Below, piece by piece: positions 1 to 12,645 of a stretch of 64,000 nt of DNA. How positions within the stretch are numbered: position 1 is the stretch's first letter; each line of letters opens with the position of its first letter. The stretch covers positions 2,170,001 through 2,234,000 of the forward strand of contig NZ_JAACJE010000001.1 in assembly GCF_010020825.1 (NCBI RefSeq), written 5' to 3'. This DNA is from Acidovorax sp. 210-6 (lineage in GTDB: Bacteria; Pseudomonadota; Gammaproteobacteria; Burkholderiales; Burkholderiaceae_C). The position numbers and the translations under genes are program-made. The notes under the pieces are model-generated. The model had not been told where the DNA came from. It saw only the letters and a list, made by a program, of their open reading frames with translations, and searched no databases.

Positions 1-89
1 CGGATGATGCGGGTCCAGATCTTGCCGCGCTTCTCGTCCTGGCGGCCCTTGCGGTGCTGAATATTCGCCCATTTGCTGTGTCCGGCCAT
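1..89 (-). CDS. yebC: YebC/PmpR-family regulator, N-terminal fragment
   Basis: Only the first 29 codons lie in the window; the gene runs off the left edge. The translation begins [18 protein letters not shown], the strongly conserved N-terminus of the YebC/TACO1 family (DNA-binding regulators, also implicated in translation of proline-rich stretches). The ATG reads leftward from position 89. It is divergent from the HerA-type ATPase gene, leaving about 80 bp between the two starts for both promoters. A second, more divergent YebC paralogue lies at 22581-23294. Family assignment is secure from the N-terminal motif; nothing can be said about the missing part. Confidence 0.9.
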   Translation of the reverse strand, partial: MAGHSKWANIQHRKGRQDEKRGKIWTRII

Positions 90-168
90 GGGAAATCCTT
101 TGTATTGATTTAATCTACCGGCCAAGATTTTACTTTTGCCTGCGCTCATACCCCCGAGGAAACCCGAA

Positions 169-1686
169 ATGGCCGAACCCCTGCTGATTGCCAAGCACGC
201 CTCCATCGAATGCCACCTGCTGCCTGGCCTGGCCAACCGCCACGGCCTGATCACGGGCGCCACCGGCACGGGCAAGACGGTGACGCTGCAAACCTTGGCC
301 GAGAACTTCTCGCGTATTGGCGTGCCCGTGTTCATGGCCGACGTGAAGGGCGACCTCACCGGCATGAGCCAAACCGGCCACATTCCCGAAAAAATGGCGG
401 CCGTGCTCAAAGACCGCGGGCTGGAGCAGCCCACCACACAGGCCTGCCCCGTCACCTTGTGGGACGTGTTCGGCGAACAGGGCCACCCGGTGCGCGCCAC
501 CGTGTCGGACATGGGCCCGCTGCTGCTGGGCCGCATGCTCAACCTCAACGAAACGCAGTTGGGTGTGCTCAACCTGGTGTTCAAGATCGCCGACGACAAC
601 GGCCTGCTGCTGCTGGACCTGAAGGACCTGCGCGCCATGCTCCAGTACGTGGGCGACAACGCCAAGGAGTTCACCACCGAATACGGCAACATCAGCGCCG
701 CCAGCGTGGGCGCCATCCAGCGCGGTCTGCTGCAGATCGAGCAACAGGGCGGCGACAGGTTCTTCGGCGAGCCCATGCTCGACATCCAGGACTTCATGCA
801 GACCGACACCCACGGCCATGGCGTCGTCAACATCCTGGCGGCCGACAAGCTCATGAACTCGCCGCGCCTGTATGCCACCTTCCTGTTGTGGATGCTGTCC
901 GAGCTGTTCGAGACCTTGCCCGAAATCGGCGACCCCGAGAAGCCCAAGCTGGTGTTCTTCTTCGACGAGGCCCACCTGCTGTTCAACGAAGCGCCCAAGG
1001 TGCTCATCGAGCGCATCGAGCTGGTGGTGCGCCTGGTGCGCTCCAAGGGTGTGGGGGTTTATTTCGTCACGCAGAACCCGCTCGACATCCCCGACAGCGT
1101 GCTGGCCCAGCTGGGCAACCGCGTGCAGCACGCGCTGCGCGCCTTCACGCCACGCGACCAGAAGGCCGTGAAGGCCACCGCCACCACCATGCGCCAGAAG
1201 CCGGGCCTGGACATCGAGACCGCCATCACCGAACTGGCGGTGGGTGAAGCGCTGGTGAGCTTTCTCGACGCCAAAGGCCGCCCCAGTGTGACCGAGCGCG
1301 TGTACGTGCTGCCACCGGGCAGCCAGATCGGCCCCATCACGCCCCAGCAGCGCCAGGCCTTGATGGCCGGCTCGCTCGTCGCGGGCGTGTACGAGAAGGT
1401 GGTGGACCGCGAATCGGCCTACGAAAAACTCAAAGGCCGCGCTGAGCAGATGGCCGCACAGGCACCCGCCAACGGCAAGGGGGCCGCCACGGCTCCCCAG
1501 GAAGAAGGCGGTCTGCTGGGTGGGCTCAACGACGTGCTGTTCGGCTCCACCGGCCCGCGCGGCGGTCGGCGCGACGGGCTGGCCCAAACCATGGCCAAGT
1601 CGGCCGTGCGCACCATGGGCACCACCCTGGGCCGCGAGATTTTGCGCGGCGTGATGGGGAGCATCTTCGGTGGGCGCAAGCGCTGA
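169..1686 (+). CDS. yjgR: HerA-type ATPase, DUF853 (YjgR) family
   Basis: A 505-residue P-loop ATPase of the HerA/FtsK superfamily. Walker A is GATGTGKT at residues 30-37 and Walker B with the catalytic acid is [11 protein letters not shown] at about 261-271. Length and sequence match the DUF853 family typified by E. coli YjgR (about 500 aa), whose cellular role is not firmly established; relatives pump or remodel DNA. A TTG 33 bp upstream would extend the protein, but ATG 169 has a better-placed CGAGGA at 155-160 and gives the usual family N-terminus ([10 protein letters not shown]). The C-terminal 70 residues are Gly/Ala/Arg rich and basic. The next gene starts 8 bp after the stop and is probably co-transcribed. 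Confidence 0.9.
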   Translation: MAEPLLIAKHASIECHLLPGLANRHGLITGATGTGKTVTLQTLAENFSRIGVPVFMADVKGDLTGMSQTGHIPEKMAAVLKDRGLEQPTTQACPVTLWDVFGEQGHPVRATVSDMGPLLLGRMLNLNETQLGVLNLVFKIADDNGLLLLDLKDLRAMLQYVGDNAKEFTTEYGNISAASVGAIQRGLLQIEQQGGDRFFGEPMLDIQDFMQTDTHGHGVVNILAADKLMNSPRLYATFLLWMLSELFETLPEIGDPEKPKLVFFFDEAHLLFNEAPKVLIERIELVVRLVRSKGVGVYFVTQNPLDIPDSVLAQLGNRVQHALRAFTPRDQKAVKATATTMRQKPGLDIETAITELAVGEALVSFLDAKGRPSVTERVYVLPPGSQIGPITPQQRQALMAGSLVAGVYEKVVDRESAYEKLKGRAEQMAAQAPANGKGAATAPQEEGGLLGGLNDVLFGSTGPRGGRRDGLAQTMAKSAVRTMGTTLGREILRGVMGSIFGGRKR

Positions 1687-1694
1687 AAGCCCAC

Positions 1695-2543
1695 ATGACC
1701 GGCTTTGAATGGCTGCTGTTGCGCTGCGCGCGCTGGCTCTGGCCTGCGTTTGCGGGGGCCTGGGTCCTGGGCCTGCTGTGGGGTCTGGCGGGGAGCGCCC
1801 AGCCTGGAGGCGACTGGCTGCTTCCCTTTGCACTCAGTGCGTTGGCCACCCTCGCGCTGACCCGCTGGGCCGACGCCGTGCGTGAGCGCTTCATCCGCGA
1901 AAGTGCCCTGCCCCATTCGCTCAAGCGCAAACTGCGCGAGGCTTTCCCCCACCTCACCGCCAAGGACGTTGAACTGGCCGAACGCGCATTGCGCCAGTTC
2001 TTCATTGCCACCCTGCGCAGCAAGGGCCAGTACACCGCAGTACCCACACGGGCCGTGGATGTGATTTGGGCTATGTTTGCCCACAACGCTGCGGCCTATG
2101 CGACCTGGTGCCGCTCGGCACTGGGGTATGTGCCCGAGCATTCCCCAGCGCAGGTTCTTGGCAAGAAAGCGCACTACAACGACGGCCTGCGCCGTACCTG
2201 GTACTGGGCCTGTTGCGACGAATCCATCGACCCGCGCAACCCCAGCCGCCTGCCGCTGCTGTTTGCCATTGACACCAAGCTCGACATGCCCGATGGGCTG
2301 CGCTATGCAGCGCGCCCTCCCGCTGGCCCCTTGGCGTCCGCCGCACAGGCGTTTCACTATGGCACCAGTTTCTCTGAAGGCGGATTCAGCGGCCGCGCCG
2401 AAGATTTTGCGGGCGTGGAGCCGCAGAGAAAGTTTTCCAGCCTGTGGAAAGGCCGCCAAGAGGCCGACGGTGTTGCCTGGGGTGACAGCGACCACGGCGA
2501 TGGCAGCGATGGCAGCAGCGCGGACGGAAGTGGCGCGGACTGA
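1695..2543 (+). CDS. Membrane-anchored protein, possibly glycine-rich-domain (GRDP-like)
   Basis: A 282-residue protein with two hydrophobic segments near the N-terminus (about residues 12-32 and 40-56), then a soluble region, then a Gly/Ser/Asp-rich tail (about 262-282). The soluble part contains VDVIWAMFAHNAAAYATWC followed by LGYVPEHSP. This resembles the D-x-(I/V)-W-H ... Y...C ... G...H-P pattern of the GRDP-like (DUF1399) family, although the usual His after Trp is Ala here. Function unknown. It starts 8 bp after the HerA-type ATPase gene, which suggests an operon and perhaps a membrane partner for that ATPase. The family match is tentative; the gene itself is well supported by frame length and spacing. 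Confidence 0.7.
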   Translation: MTGFEWLLLRCARWLWPAFAGAWVLGLLWGLAGSAQPGGDWLLPFALSALATLALTRWADAVRERFIRESALPHSLKRKLREAFPHLTAKDVELAERALRQFFIATLRSKGQYTAVPTRAVDVIWAMFAHNAAAYATWCRSALGYVPEHSPAQVLGKKAHYNDGLRRTWYWACCDESIDPRNPSRLPLLFAIDTKLDMPDGLRYAARPPAGPLASAAQAFHYGTSFSEGGFSGRAEDFAGVEPQRKFSSLWKGRQEADGVAWGDSDHGDGSDGSSADGSGAD

Positions 2544-2589
2544 GGCCCCGCCACGGGCCCCATCGTCAGTCCAGGCCGCCAGCATTCAA

Positions 2590-2647
2590 TTGCTATTTTT
2601 TTGATAGCTATTGCCGCTTATTGAATGGGCATTGCAAGCCATTTCTT
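2590..2647 (+). repeat. Dispersed ~60-bp repeat, copy a
   Basis: Intergenic copy between the GRDP-like gene and threonine dehydratase. It has the left inverted arms GCTAT...ATAGC, the GCGCTT-like centre (here CCGCTTATTGAATGGGC) and the right end TTGCAAGCCATTTC. It shares the order of blocks with the copies at 39589, 43388 and 45187. Confidence 0.75.
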
Positions 2648-2718
2648 TGCAAAATCTCTGCATGCAGTCTAAGATGGCCCACATCGGCACCACCACCCTG
2701 TTTCAGGGATCAGACGCC

Positions 2719-3699
2719 ATGGACGCTTTGTTTCCTATCGCTCCTCCCAGCCCTGCATCCGTGCTGCAGGCGGCCAATCGCCTCAAGGGGCTGGTTCACC
2801 GCACACCCATCCTGCGGTCCACGGCCGCAGATGAGAAGTACAGCGCGCAGTTTTTCTTCAAATGCGAAAACCTGCAGCGCACGGGCTCTTTCAAGTTCAG
2901 AGGTGCATTCAACACCTTGGCGCAGTTGAGCGACGCGCAGCGCGAGCGTGGCGTCATCACCTTCTCGGCGGGCAACCATGCCCAGGCACTGGCCTTGGCC
3001 GCGCGGCTGCTGGACATGCCCGCATTGGTGCTCATGCCCGAGACGGCGCCCAGTTCCAAAATGGCTGCAACGCGCGAATACGGTGCCCAGGTGCTCACCT
3101 ACGATCCCATGACCGAAGACCGCCAGGCCATCTGTCAGCGCCTGGCGCTGGAGCGCGGAATGACGCTGGTACCTCCCAGCGAACACCCCGAGGTCATTGC
3201 AGGCCAGGGAACTGCGGCGCTGGAGCTGCTGGAAGATGTCCCCTGCCTTGACATCTTGCTCGTACCTGTCGGAGGGGGTGGCCTGATTGCAGGCAGCCTG
3301 CTGGCGGTGCAGGCGGCAAACTCCAACTGCCGCGTTGTGGGCGTGGAACCCGAGCATGCCAATGACGCCCAGCAATCCCTGCGCACCGGCCAGATTGTGC
3401 AAATCCCCTTGCCGCGCAGCACGATCGCCGATGGCGCACAGGCACAGGCCTTGGGACCACTGGCCTTCGGCCTGATCCGCAAGCATGTGGAAGACATCGT
3501 GACCACCAGCGACGCGAGCATGGTGCAGGCCATGCGCTTTTTTGCGGAGCGCATGAAGCAGGTGGTCGAGCCAACGGGCGCCCTGGCCTTTGCCGCTGCC
3601 AACGCTGCCGGATTGGATCTGCACGGTGCACGGGTGGGCGTTTTGATCAGCGGTGGCAACGTCGATTTGCCGCGCTATGCACGCTTTCTGGCAGACTGA
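2719..3699 (+). CDS. Threonine/serine dehydratase (PLP, fold type II)
   Basis: A 326-residue pyridoxal-phosphate enzyme that deaminates threonine (or serine) to 2-oxobutyrate (or pyruvate) and ammonia. The Schiff-base lysine is in GSFKFRGA (K59), the substrate-loop motif SAGNHAQA is at 83-90, and the phosphate-binding GGGGL is near 184-188. There is no C-terminal ACT/regulatory domain, so it is the short, catabolic/TdcB-like or serine-racemase-like form rather than full IlvA. The start at 2719 is preceded by CAGGGA at 2704-2709; an in-frame ATG at 2674 is possible but lies close to the upstream repeat. Exact substrate preference cannot be read from sequence. Confidence 0.88.
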   Translation: MDALFPIAPPSPASVLQAANRLKGLVHRTPILRSTAADEKYSAQFFFKCENLQRTGSFKFRGAFNTLAQLSDAQRERGVITFSAGNHAQALALAARLLDMPALVLMPETAPSSKMAATREYGAQVLTYDPMTEDRQAICQRLALERGMTLVPPSEHPEVIAGQGTAALELLEDVPCLDILLVPVGGGGLIAGSLLAVQAANSNCRVVGVEPEHANDAQQSLRTGQIVQIPLPRSTIADGAQAQALGPLAFGLIRKHVEDIVTTSDASMVQAMRFFAERMKQVVEPTGALAFAAANAAGLDLHGARVGVLISGGNVDLPRYARFLAD

Positions 3700-3732
3700 C
3701 GGTTTATCGCATTCTGTAACACCTGTTTCCCC

Positions 3733-4371
<639 letters not shown>

Positions 4372-4394
4372 GTACCAGGGCCCCAGAGCCTTCC

Positions 4395-4412
4395 GCATGG
4401 TGTGCACCATGC
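4395..4412. promoter_or_regulatory. Perfect inverted repeat upstream of nirN
   Basis: GCATGGTG and CACCATGC are separated by TG, about 33 bp upstream of the nirN start and 24 bp after the upp stop. There is no T-run, so a terminator is unlikely; a protein operator or an mRNA hairpin ahead of nirN is possible. No FNR-like half sites are present. Seen directly; role unknown. Confidence 0.35.
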
Positions 4413-4444
4413 GCCTGTGGGGCACTGACATCCACGCTCCACCC

Positions 4445-6085
4445 ATGAACACCCTGCTCCGCTCCCTTTCTGCCGTCCGCTCGACCGCCCCCCTGCCCGG
4501 AGTACGCGGATGGCTGGGCGCCACCGCCCTGCTGCTGGCCACCAGCGTGCCCGCGCATGCCGAATCCCCCGCCGCGCTTTTCCAGCAGCACTGCGCCGCC
4601 TGCCATGGCGCCGGTCGGCTCGGCCAGTCGGCCCCTGCGCTGCTGCCCGAGAGCCTCACGCGCCTGCGCAAGGCCGAAGCCCTGAAGGTGATCCGCGAAG
4701 GCCGCGCCGCCACACAGATGCCCGGCTTCGCTGGTCAGCTCACCGAGGCACAGATTGCCGCGTTGGCAGAGCACATTTACACCCCCGTGGTACCCGCACC
4801 GACGATTACCGAGGCCGACATCAAGGCCTCGCGCATCGTCCAGCATGCGCCGGGCAGCCTGCCCGACAAGCCCGCGCCCGTGTTCCAGGGCGTGGACATG
4901 ATGAACCTTTTCATCGTGGTGGAAACGGGCGACAACCATGTCACCGTGCTCGACGGTGACAAGCTCGAACCCATCCACCGCTTCGCTTCGCGCTTCGCGC
5001 TGCATGGTGGGCCGAAATTCACGCCCGATGGACGCTATGTGTTCTTCGCGTCGCGCGACGGCTGGATCACCAAGTTCGACATCTGGAACCTGCAGGTGGT
5101 GGCCGAGGTGCGCGCGGGCATCAACACGCGCAACCTGGCGGTCTCGGGCGATGGCAAGTACGTGGCCGTGGCCAACTACCTGCCGCACACGCTGGTGCTG
5201 CTCGACGCCGATCTGAACCTGCTCAAGGTGCACAAGGTGTTGAACAAGGACCGCACGCAAAGCTCGCGCGTCTCGGCTGTGTACGACGCCGCGCCGCGCC
5301 AGAGCTTCATCGCAGCGCTCAAGGACGTGCCCGAGGTCTGGGAGATCAGCTACAACCCCAAGGCCGACGACGTGCCTATCGGCGTGATCCACGATTTCCT
5401 TTACAAGGAAGGCGCCTTCATTCCGGGCTTCCTGAACCCGCGCCGCACCTACCTGTCGGAGCCCATCGACGATTTCTTCTTCACCCAGAGCTACGACGAG
5501 CTCATGGGCGCGAGCCGCGAGGCCGGCAAGGGCCAGGTGATCCACCTCGACGTGCGCAAGAAGATCGCCAACCTGCAGCTGCCCGGCATGCCGCACCTGG
5601 GCTCGGGCATCACCTGGAAGTACCGTCCCGAGCCCGGCGCACCCGAGCGCACCGTGATGGCCACGCCCAGCCTGCACGAGAGCCAGGTCACGGTGATCGA
5701 CCTGGAGACCTGGAAAACCGTCAAGACCATCCCCACGCTGGGTCCCGGCTTCTTCATGCGCAGCCACGAGAACACGCCCTACGCCTGGACGGACTCGATG
5801 ATGTCGCCCAAGGCCAAGGACACGCTGCAGGTGATCGACAAGCGCACCCTGGAACGCGTGGCCGACATCCGCACCGACCCGGGCAAGACCCTCGCACACG
5901 TGGAGTTCACGCGCGACGGCAAGTACGTGCTGGCCAGCCTGTGGGAGCGCAAGGCCGACGGCGGCGCCATCATCGTCTTCGATGCCGCCACCTTCAAGGA
6001 GGTCAAGCGCATCCCCATGGACAAGCCCGTAGGCAAGTACAACCTGCACAACAAGATCACGCGCTCCGAAGGGACCAGCCACTGA
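4445..6085 (+). CDS. nirN: NirN-like c-type cytochrome with d1-haem domain
   Basis: A 546-residue periplasmic protein with a Sec signal peptide (about 1-39, ending AHA), a class I cytochrome c domain with CAACH at 50-54, and a C-terminal eight-bladed propeller related to the haem d1 domain of NirS. The segment HGGPKFTPDGRYVFFASRDG and the following INTRNLAVSGDGKYVAVANY match NirN rather than NirF, which lacks the cytochrome domain. NirN is known as the dihydro-haem d1 dehydrogenase acting late in d1 cofactor synthesis. The gene follows upp on the same strand and converges on nirS at a shared terminator. Other d1 genes (nirC, F, D/L/G/H, J, E) are not in the window. An in-frame upstream extension exists, but ATG 4445 gives the clean signal peptide. 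Confidence 0.85.
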   Translation: MNTLLRSLSAVRSTAPLPGVRGWLGATALLLATSVPAHAESPAALFQQHCAACHGAGRLGQSAPALLPESLTRLRKAEALKVIREGRAATQMPGFAGQLTEAQIAALAEHIYTPVVPAPTITEADIKASRIVQHAPGSLPDKPAPVFQGVDMMNLFIVVETGDNHVTVLDGDKLEPIHRFASRFALHGGPKFTPDGRYVFFASRDGWITKFDIWNLQVVAEVRAGINTRNLAVSGDGKYVAVANYLPHTLVLLDADLNLLKVHKVLNKDRTQSSRVSAVYDAAPRQSFIAALKDVPEVWEISYNPKADDVPIGVIHDFLYKEGAFIPGFLNPRRTYLSEPIDDFFFTQSYDELMGASREAGKGQVIHLDVRKKIANLQLPGMPHLGSGITWKYRPEPGAPERTVMATPSLHESQVTVIDLETWKTVKTIPTLGPGFFMRSHENTPYAWTDSMMSPKAKDTLQVIDKRTLERVADIRTDPGKTLAHVEFTRDGKYVLASLWERKADGGAIIVFDAATFKEVKRIPMDKPVGKYNLHNKITRSEGTSH

Positions 6086-6103
6086 CGAAAGGCACCCACC
6101 CAC

Positions 6104-6134
6104 AAAAAAACCGCACCCCAAAGGGTGCGGTTTT
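6104..6134. terminator. Bidirectional rho-independent terminator between nirN and nirS
   Basis: A perfect 12-bp stem, AAAACCGCACCC / GGGTGCGGTTTT with loop CAAA, sits 19 bp after the nirN stop and 45 bp after the stop of the converging nirS. It has an A-tract on one side and a T-tract on the other, so it can serve both genes. Confidence 0.9.
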
Positions 6135-6178
6135 GCATTGCATGGGGCCCCACCTTGGCAGGTGGGACGCACAGTACA

Positions 6179-8041
<1,863 letters not shown>

Positions 8042-8073
8042 TCAGATAATTTTGTCGCTCTCTGCCTTCAATT

Positions 8074-8095
8074 CAAAAAAAGGCTAGGAGCTAGC
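8074..8095 (-). terminator. Weak terminator after the cupredoxin gene
   Basis: On the minus strand GCTAG-CTC-CTAGC (5-bp stem) is followed by CC and a run of seven T, ten bases after the cupredoxin stop. It could separate the upstream operon from the nirS paralogue 1 promoter just beyond. The stem is short, so efficiency is uncertain. Confidence 0.4.
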
Positions 8096-8104
8096 GCTGA
8101 AGAA

Positions 8105-8455
8105 CTAAGGTGCTACCACCTCCACCACACCCTTCATTTCGGGGTGTGGGCCGCAGGAATAAACATAGCGGCCAGGTGCGTCAAACTTTCGCTGCCAAGA
8201 TTCACCTGGGAAAAACCTCTCTGATTCCCCCCCTTGCTCCGGAGCAAAGAGCACGGAGTGGCTGGTACGTTTTTCCTGGTTGATCCACTTGACGGTGTCT
8301 CCCGCACGGATCTGAACCTCAGCCGGCTCAAAGCGGTATTTCTGGACCACCACTTCCACCGTCTGCCGCGCAAAGACCGGCGGGATCGCAGCGAAAGAGA
8401 AGACGAGTGCCGAACAAAGCGCCACCCGTCTTCCACAGTGCATGACCGAGAACAT
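8105..8455 (-). CDS. Periplasmic cupredoxin (plastocyanin/azurin-like)
   Basis: A 116-residue small blue-copper-type protein with an N-terminal signal peptide (cleavage near PPVFA-R) and a cupredoxin fold. Predicted copper ligands are H66 (RTSHSVLF), C101, H104 and M107 (YSCGPHPEMKG), the type 1 set. It probably carries electrons in the periplasm to a nitrite reductase or another acceptor, in the way pseudoazurin and azurin do; the partner is inferred only from position. Three in-frame ATGs exist (8470, 8455, 8443). The one at 8455 has GAGGG about 5 bases ahead. It lies 25 bp after the accessory cytochrome gene in the same operon. Confidence 0.82.
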   Translation of the reverse strand: MFSVMHCGRRVALCSALVFSFAAIPPVFARQTVEVVVQKYRFEPAEVQIRAGDTVKWINQEKRTSHSVLFAPEQGGESERFFPGESWQRKFDAPGRYVYSCGPHPEMKGVVEVVAP

Positions 8456-8480
8456 GATGCCCTCTGTCATCCCATACCAG

Positions 8481-9308
8481 TTACTGCTTGAGCGCCTTCA
8501 CGTCACCATCGGCACCCACGCCCAGCGTGTAGCCGAGAGAGACATGGTGGAAGCGGCCGGAAGCATGATCGCCGTGGATGGCGATGCCAAACGGAACCGC
8601 CTTGCCTTCGCCAGGGTTCTTGCTGGTGAACGTGACGGTGTAGGTATCACCAGACTTGGAGCCTTCGGCCTGTGCACCCAGGGTACCGCCATCCATCTTG
8701 CGCTCTGTGGTCACCGAGCCGTTCGCTACCTTGGCGCCCTTGGCGCTCTTCCACTGCATCAGCTGGTACGAACCTGCTTTGACGTACTTGGTCTTCTTGT
8801 CATCCGCACCAGGCATGGTCCGTGCATCGTTGTGGCAAGACGCCCAGCAGCCGGCCTGGTTTGCCAGTTGCACTTGTGCATCCGGGAACATCACGGTCGC
8901 CTTGACCTCGTTTTCCTTGTCGCTCTGGTCGGCGCCGCCAGTGGGAGCCTTGAAGGTCAGACGGATGTAGAGGTTGCTGGCGTCATAGGCAGCCTGCACC
9001 GCAACGGGGTAGTTCATGGTCTTGGGAGCGCCCTTGGGCTCCATGTCCTTGCCCGCCAGACGCTTGAAGTCGAAATTCAATGCGCCCTTCTCTTCGTGGC
9101 AACCAATGCAGGTCTCGCCCTTTTTAAGACCGGCGGTACCGCTGTGGTCGGACTTCTTACCCACCCACTCCATGGGCGAGACGCCTGGGTGGAAAACATG
9201 GATGTCGCGCTTGGGCACTTTGGACCAATCAGGTGCTGCGAAAGCGGCCTGCGAACCCACAGCCAGCAGCGAGCCCAAAAGCATCATGGAAAGCGTAGTC
9301 TTTTTCAT
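8481..9308 (-). CDS. Cytochrome c with ethylbenzene-dehydrogenase-type haem domain
   Basis: A 275-residue secreted protein: signal peptide 1-24 (AAFAA-PDW), a canonical CIGCH at 67-71, then a beta-sandwich-like region resembling the EB_dh haem-binding family (PF09459, the gamma subunit of ethylbenzene dehydrogenase and DMSO-reductase-type partners). A second Cys-His motif, CWASCH at 154-159, has three residues between the cysteines rather than two. It sits between the NirT tetraheme cytochrome and the cupredoxin, so it is probably an electron carrier in the nitrite-reducing chain; this is inference from context. The exact function of this family in nir clusters is not known to me. Confidence 0.75.
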   Translation of the reverse strand: MKKTTLSMMLLGSLLAVGSQAAFAAPDWSKVPKRDIHVFHPGVSPMEWVGKKSDHSGTAGLKKGETCIGCHEEKGALNFDFKRLAGKDMEPKGAPKTMNYPVAVQAAYDASNLYIRLTFKAPTGGADQSDKENEVKATVMFPDAQVQLANQAGCWASCHNDARTMPGADDKKTKYVKAGSYQLMQWKSAKGAKVANGSVTTERKMDGGTLGAQAEGSKSGDTYTVTFTSKNPGEGKAVPFGIAIHGDHASGRFHHVSLGYTLGVGADGDVKALKQ

Positions 9309-9334
9309 CGATAACTCCTAGTAGGTAACTCAGA

Positions 9335-9365
9335 GGCAGCCGACTCCCTTGCGGAAGCGGCTGCC
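9335..9365 (-). other. Intercistronic hairpin between nirT and the accessory cytochrome
   Basis: GGCAGCCG and CGGCTGCC form a perfect 8-bp stem with a 15-base loop, lying between the NirT stop and the downstream gene start. No T-run follows, so it is more likely an mRNA processing or stability element than a terminator. Confidence 0.45.
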
Positions 9366-9373
9366 ATATAAGC

Positions 9374-9967
9374 TTACAGATCTTCGTCCGAATCTTCCTT
9401 CATGCCTTTGGGCTTGGTGTGCGCAATACCCTTGTGGCAATCGATACAGGTCTGCTTCTCTTCCTGTGCGATCTTGTGCATCTTAGCGCCGCGCGCTTTC
9501 TGCCTCTCGGTGTCCATGCCCTCGAAACTATGGCAGTTGCGGCATTCGCGCGAGTCGGCGGCCTTCATCCGCGCCCATTCCCGCTCAGCCAGAACCAAGC
9601 GCTTGGCTTCGAATTTTTCCTTGGTGTCGATCGTACCGGTCAGCTTGCCCCACACTTCTCGGCTGGCCTGGATCTTGCGGATCATCTTGTGTGTCCAGTC
9701 CTTGGGCACATGGCAATCCGAGCAGGCAGCACGCACACCCGTGCGATTGCTGTAGTGGATCGTCTTCTTGTATTCCTGATAGACGTTATCGTGCATCTCA
9801 TGGCACGAAATACAGAAGTCCATCGTGTTGGTCGCTTCCATCCCGGTGTTGAAACCACCCCAGAACAGAATGCCAGAGATAAAACCCGTCATCAGCAGAC
9901 CAAGAAGCGAATACTTCGCACTCGGCTTTTTCAGCGTGGCCCACAGGGTTGCAAGTTTTCCAGCCAT
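9374..9967 (-). CDS. nirT: NapC/NirT-family tetraheme cytochrome c
   Basis: A 197-residue membrane-anchored quinol dehydrogenase that passes electrons from the quinol pool to periplasmic reductases. There is one N-terminal transmembrane helix (about 18-38) and four haem motifs: CISCH 52-56, CSDCH 82-86, CRNCH 142-146 and CIDCH 174-178. This matches the NapC/NirT/TorC N-terminal family in size and haem spacing. It lies directly downstream of nirS paralogue 2, with a strong hairpin in the gap, so delivery of electrons to NirS is the likely role. NapC of a periplasmic nitrate reductase is an alternative name, but no nap genes are nearby. Confidence 0.9.
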   Translation of the reverse strand: MAGKLATLWATLKKPSAKYSLLGLLMTGFISGILFWGGFNTGMEATNTMDFCISCHEMHDNVYQEYKKTIHYSNRTGVRAACSDCHVPKDWTHKMIRKIQASREVWGKLTGTIDTKEKFEAKRLVLAEREWARMKAADSRECRNCHSFEGMDTERQKARGAKMHKIAQEEKQTCIDCHKGIAHTKPKGMKEDSDEDL

Positions 9968-10007
9968 TCAATCTCTCCCCACTTTATGCATCACATCGGA
10001 GACGCGT

Positions 10008-10035
10008 GGGTCGAGGGGCTTGCGCCCCTCGACCC
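10008..10035 (-). other. Strong intercistronic hairpin between nirS paralogue 2 and nirT
   Basis: GGGTCGAGGGGC and GCCCCTCGACCC form a perfect 12-bp GC-rich stem with a 4-base loop, 24 bases after the nirS stop. No T-run follows. It could protect or mark the 3' end of the abundant nirS message or cause partial termination before nirT. Confidence 0.55.
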
Positions 10036-10059
10036 TTGCCTCAGATCAAGGCTGTGTTA

Positions 10060-11811
<1,752 letters not shown>

Positions 11812-11831
11812 CTACAACAAGTCGATCCGGG

Positions 11832-11881
11832 CAAGACCATTATGCGGGCGTTGTCTCTACCGTCAACTTGATCTATGTTAA
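11832..11881 (-). promoter_or_regulatory. FNR/DNR-type box and -10 for nirS paralogue 2
   Basis: On the minus strand, TTAAC-ATAG-ATCAA (11881-11868) matches TTGAT-N4-ATCAA with a perfect right half and a degenerate left half. CATAAT at 11844-11839 sits as a -10, putting the box centre about 42 bp upstream of the predicted start near 11832. The leader to the ATG is about 87 nt. The box also lies about 130 bp from the divergent ccmA start and could influence it. Regulator identity is inference. Confidence 0.6.
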
Positions 11882-12012
11882 ACAGCCATTCCAAATGCCT
11901 CAAAGAGTTAAAAAATGTACGCACAATCCAACCATTGCTGATGAAGGCATGCACCCGCAAACCACACGCCCCACTCGCGTAAGATTTGCGCCCGCGACTC
12001 GAAAGCCCCGAA

Positions 12013-12645
12013 TTGAAACCACTATCTACACTGCGCTTTGACTCGCTGGGGTGCAGCAAAGGCGGCCGCAAGCTGTTCCAGAACATCCACTGCACCCTTG
12101 AGGCTGGGCGCTGGCTGCATGTGGTGGGGGTCAATGGTATTGGCAAAACCAGTCTCTTGCGCATGCTGTGCGGCCTGGCGCCCATCGAATCCGGCGCCAT
12201 CTTGTGGAACGACGTGCCGATCCAGAAGCAACGGGCCGACTTTCAGCGTGATCTGTGTTACCTGGGGCACCTCAACGGCCTGCAAGAGTCCATGACGGTG
12301 CGCGAGAACCTGGCGTTCACCGCCGCATTGGGTGGTTTTACGACCGATGAGGGCTCCATTCGCAACATTCTTGCCAGGTTTGGAGTTCCCGGCCGGGGAG
12401 AACACCTCGTTCGTCATCTGTCTCAAGGTCAAAAAAGGCGCGTGGCCTTGTGCCGACTGGCGCTGAGTCAGGCGCCACTGTGGGTATTGGATGAGCCCTT
12501 CGTGGCCATGGATGACACCGGAATACAGATGCTGACGGAGCTGATTGCAGAACACCTTGCCAATGGTGGCCTCACGGTTCTGACCAGCCATCAGGCCGTC
12601 GAGATCGGCGCCATCCCAGTTCAACTCTTGGAGTTGCGCGCATGA
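12013..12645 (+). CDS. ccmA: Haem/cytochrome c maturation ABC ATPase CcmA
   Basis: A 210-residue ATPase of the CcmAB complex, which powers release of haem-loaded CcmE in System I cytochrome c biogenesis. Walker A GVNGIGKT is at 39-46, the ABC signature LSQGQ at 136-140, and Walker B is LWVLDEP. No ATG fits: the frame opens with TTG at 11986 or TTG at 12013. The latter gives the family-typical length (E. coli CcmA is 207 aa) and is chosen with moderate certainty. It is the first gene of an uninterrupted nine-gene operon and is divergent from nirS paralogue 2. It overlaps ccmB by 4 bp. Confidence 0.92.
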   Translation: MKPLSTLRFDSLGCSKGGRKLFQNIHCTLEAGRWLHVVGVNGIGKTSLLRMLCGLAPIESGAILWNDVPIQKQRADFQRDLCYLGHLNGLQESMTVRENLAFTAALGGFTTDEGSIRNILARFGVPGRGEHLVRHLSQGQKRRVALCRLALSQAPLWVLDEPFVAMDDTGIQMLTELIAEHLANGGLTVLTSHQAVEIGAIPVQLLELRA

